From NCBI GenBank assembly GCA_902826605.1, contig CADEFM010000004.1, forward strand, positions 124,001-188,000: 64,000 bases of DNA, written 5' to 3'. Shown here piece by piece: positions 61,886 through 64,000 of this stretch (the first letter of the stretch is position 1; every line of letters begins with the position of its first letter). The notes under the pieces are model-generated. The model searched no databases. It was not told the DNA's origin and saw nothing but the letters and a program-made list of their open reading frames with translations. Both the position numbers and the translations under genes were made by a program. Origin of the DNA: an uncultured Acidobacteriota bacterium. Its GTDB lineage: Bacteria > Acidobacteriota > Terriglobia > Bryobacterales > Bryobacteraceae.

Positions 61886-62692
61886 CTAGTATCGCTCAGC
61901 CAGTCCCCATTTTGTCCGCGTGTAGGCTATCCGGAATCCGTGGCGTTCGGCGTTGCGTTGGGAAGCGCTGCCGGGTTGGGCGCACAGCATCGCCACATCG
62001 CAGCCGTGCGCCGTAGCATAGCGTAAACGAGAATTCAGCAACGCCAGCTGCGCTCCGTTCCGGCGGGCTTCGGGGATCGTGCACGCACCGGCCATCAGCG
62101 CGACTCCCTGGTTGATGCTCAAAGCCGCGCAGGCTACGGGTTTGCCGCCAAGCTCCGCCAGGAACAACACCGAGTCATCTTTGTTCACCACGACCTCGGT
62201 CAGGTCCAGAAGGAACTGACGAAGCTCGGGTGTATCACTCCAACCTTCGGCGGCGAGTTCCGCGTAGAGTCTTCGCTCATACACTGCGGCGTTACGGGCC
62301 GTAACCGCACTGCGGGAACCAGCGAGTTCGACCACCGCGTTTAACTGCCGATACAGAACGCTCGACATCTCCACAGGCTTGTATCCGCGTTCGACCAGCT
62401 TTGCCGTCAAGGGCACACCCGCCAGCGGACAAACTTCGTGGAACGCTGGCGCGCCGAGCGCTTTGAAAAACGCTTCGATTCTATCCAAATCGGGATCCTC
62501 GCCGTTCATTCCCAGCCCAAAGGTCTGAGTGAGCGGCGAAGCCACGCCATCGAACATGACGTGCGCGCCGGATACCCGTATCCATTGCGCGCCGACGGAG
62601 GGAGCGGCGCGCGCGCGGGCCTCGACAAATTGCGCGCCGCTGAATCCTTCAGCGCCTTCCAACCGTGCGGCAAGTGCAAGATCGGCGAACAT
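61886..62692 (-). CDS. GNAT-family N-acetyltransferase
   Basis: 268 residues. The C-terminal half shows the GNAT fold: LFLAELGGKPVACAALSINQGVALMAGACTIPEARRNGAQLALLNSRLRYATAHGCDVAMLCAQPGSASQRNAERHGFRIAYTRTKW, with the acetyl-CoA loop (R-R-N-G-A-Q) and the N-x-x-x-x-H-G-F motif. The N-terminal 120 residues are a second, degenerate GNAT-like domain. Substrate unknown. It begins 11 bases after the FMN dehydrogenase stop, so they are probably co-transcribed. Confidence 0.88.
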   Translation of the reverse strand: MFADLALAARLEGAEGFSGAQFVEARARAAPSVGAQWIRVSGAHVMFDGVASPLTQTFGLGMNGEDPDLDRIEAFFKALGAPAFHEVCPLAGVPLTAKLVERGYKPVEMSSVLYRQLNAVVELAGSRSAVTARNAAVYERRLYAELAAEGWSDTPELRQFLLDLTEVVVNKDDSVLFLAELGGKPVACAALSINQGVALMAGACTIPEARRNGAQLALLNSRLRYATAHGCDVAMLCAQPGSASQRNAERHGFRIAYTRTKWGLAERY

Positions 62693-62703
62693 CTAAGCGG
62701 CAA

Positions 62704-63894
62704 TCACAGCCGAACGCCGTTTCGCAAGACCGACGCGCGGGTGATCTGCTGGATCGTCGGCGTGCCGCACTGCCGCATGGTCATTTCGAGCTCCGCGCGC
62801 AGCAGATCCAGCACCTTTTCGACGCCCTCCTGCCCGAATGACGCAAGCCCGTAGATATAGGGCCGTCCGATGCCCACGGCGCGCGCGCCGATCGCCAGCG
62901 CCTTGTACACGTCCGAACCCCGGCGAAACCCGCCATCGACCAGCACGGGGATGCGCGCGCCCACCGCGTCCACCACTTCGGGAAGAATATCGATGGTGCC
63001 TCGTCCCGTCTCGGTGGCGCGTCCGCCGTGGTTTGAAACGATCACCCCATCTACTCCGTGTTCAAGGGCAAGGCGGGCATCTTCCGCTGTATCGATGCCT
63101 TTGAGCACTAGCTTCATCTTCGTCAGCTTCTTGAGGCGATCCACGTACGCCCACGTGGCTTCCGGCGGATTCATCTCACCCGCCAGCCCGTCGAACATGG
63201 GCTTTCCCCGACTGTTTCCGGTGCTGGCGCCCGAGGTGGCGGCATTAGTATGGCAGCTCGAACATACCCGGGTGTCCAGGCGGATGAATCGTGTGGCGGA
63301 TTCCGCATTCCTGCCCGCCAGGAGATCGATGGTCCACGCGAGCACCGGGCAGCCTGCATCCTCGACGCGCTTGACCAGCTTTTCGGTGTCATTCCACGTG
63401 AGCGGCATGTAGAGCTGATACCAGGGCGGCGTGCCCAGCGCCTTGGCCACGTCTTCCACGGGCGTCGACGTGACGGTGGAAAGCATCTGCATGGTCTTCT
63501 TCGCCTTGGCCGCGCGTGCCGTAGCCAGCTCACCCTGCGGATGAAACGCCTTCTGGCTGCCGACGGCGCTGACGTAAATAGGCATGTCCCACGCCGCGCC
63601 GAGAATTTCCGTTTTGAGATCGGCTTTTGAGACATCCACCAGACGCCGCGCTCGCAGTTGGTAATGCGCCATGGCTTCGCGATTCGTACGCAGCGTGGTG
63701 TCGTCATCCACTCCCGAAGCCATGTATCCCCAGTGAGCCGGAGGCAGCGCCGCGCGCGCCCACGGTTCGAAGTCCATTACGTTGAGCGCGTCTTTCAAAT
63801 TGGGGGAAGCTGTCTGTGCCCACGCCTGGGCGGCTAGCGGGCTGGCGGCGAGAAAACGCAGAAATTCACGGCGTGGACGAAAGATGGGGCTCAT
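62704..63894 (-). CDS. Tat-exported FMN-dependent alpha-hydroxy-acid dehydrogenase with embedded CxxCH heme motif
   Basis: 396 residues. Leader RPRREFLRFLAASPLAAQAWAQ is a twin-arginine signal. TIM-barrel FMN family residues: Y58 (WGYMASGVDDDTTLR), FMN-binding TSTP-like loop 141-146, K265 (LVLKGID), catalytic H289 and R292 (SNHGGR), and phosphate-site GGFRRGSDVYKALAIGARAVGIGRP. In the variable loop 4 region it carries CSSCH (211-215, bases 63250-63264) within RLDTRVCSSCHTNAATSG, a c-type heme attachment motif not present in cytoplasmic lactate oxidases or dehydrogenases. This suggests a periplasmic flavocytochrome that oxidises a 2-hydroxy acid and passes electrons to heme c. Heme binding is inferred from the motif only. 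Confidence 0.9.
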   Translation of the reverse strand: MSPIFRPRREFLRFLAASPLAAQAWAQTASPNLKDALNVMDFEPWARAALPPAHWGYMASGVDDDTTLRTNREAMAHYQLRARRLVDVSKADLKTEILGAAWDMPIYVSAVGSQKAFHPQGELATARAAKAKKTMQMLSTVTSTPVEDVAKALGTPPWYQLYMPLTWNDTEKLVKRVEDAGCPVLAWTIDLLAGRNAESATRFIRLDTRVCSSCHTNAATSGASTGNSRGKPMFDGLAGEMNPPEATWAYVDRLKKLTKMKLVLKGIDTAEDARLALEHGVDGVIVSNHGGRATETGRGTIDILPEVVDAVGARIPVLVDGGFRRGSDVYKALAIGARAVGIGRPYIYGLASFGQEGVEKVLDLLRAELEMTMRQCGTPTIQQITRASVLRNGVRL

Positions 63895-64000
63895 GACTGG
63901 CCATTGTACTCGACGCGGCAGCGAGTAGGGATCCTTATACTCGGCTTGAACTCAGAACATCAATCGGTTTTCCATGCGCTCTGGCACTGCTGGTAGGACT

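Noticed and set aside
63974..64000. ATG near the right edge that could begin a plus-strand gene
   Set aside because: Only nine codons are visible and no ribosome site precedes it.
1..64000. CRISPR array, insertion sequence, prophage, rRNA operon or riboswitch
   Set aside because: No spaced direct-repeat array, transposase, integrase, phage structural gene, rRNA sequence or recognisable aptamer was seen on reading through the window.

Overview
The window reads as a chromosome segment from an Acidobacteriota member, most likely the Solibacteres/Bryobacteraceae branch. Reasons: one ADOP-type (acidobacterial duplicated orphan permease) double permease, a TonB receptor with an N-terminal carboxypeptidase-regulatory domain, SBBP-repeat propeller proteins, the 'DGKPDFSGIW' secreted family, many Tat-exported oxidoreductases and hydrolases, and high G/C at third codon positions. 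The taxonomic call is inference from gene content, with no marker search behind it.

Layout. 1-8.2 kb: an edge-truncated cytochrome c, tRNA-Arg(CCT), a secreted hypothetical, then a cell-envelope cluster (TonB receptor, ADOP permease, beta-barrel protein, Asp-box propeller) that contains a scar made of two fused gene tails copied from genes on either side. 8.2-11.8 kb: RNase H-like exonuclease, HU, TatA, a Rieske protein, mutM. 11.8-17 kb: a housekeeping block folP / mnmG-rsmG-parA-parB with a parS palindrome between rsmG and parA, ending at tRNA-Met; this order is usually found near oriC, but no dnaA or DnaA-box cluster is visible. 17-31.8 kb: metabolic genes (amidohydrolase, malate synthase, purS-glmS-yjbQ, a sulfite-oxidase-like enzyme divergent from an SLC13 transporter, ygfZ, a diheme cytochrome c, pgsA) and then an accessory spot with a 0.58 kb gene-free stretch and an Mrr-type nuclease carrying two zinc ribbons. 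31.8-35 kb: isoquinoline-oxidoreductase-like molybdenum hydroxylase (iorAB type) and an orphan HepT-like toxin whose antitoxin seems reduced to 31 codons. 35-43 kb: a solute-binding protein, a three-gene secreted hydrolase/LssY_C operon, a Tat-exported carboxylesterase, a glyoxalase-II-like hydrolase, and an FkbM methyltransferase. 43-48.7 kb: giant SBBP propeller, glycosyltransferase, ThiF-like adenylyltransferase. 48.8-56.4 kb: an outer-membrane assembly operon (TamA/BamA-like, SurA N-domain-like, TamB). 56.7-63.9 kb: an endolysin-like M15 peptidase, M28 peptidase, SGNH hydrolase, MFS transporter, GNAT, and an FMN alpha-hydroxy-acid dehydrogenase with an embedded CxxCH motif.

The strongest leads are the fused-tail scar at 6078-6329, the exported FMN dehydrogenase with a CSSCH insert (62704-63894), the HepT-like gene that seems to have lost both its antitoxin and the acceptor tyrosine (34587-35014), the LssY_C/EF-hand hydrolase operon (35919-39409), and the zinc-ribbon Mrr nuclease (30292-31485). 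No CRISPR array, complete insertion sequence, prophage or rRNA gene was seen. All identities rest on reading motifs and translations; no database search was run.
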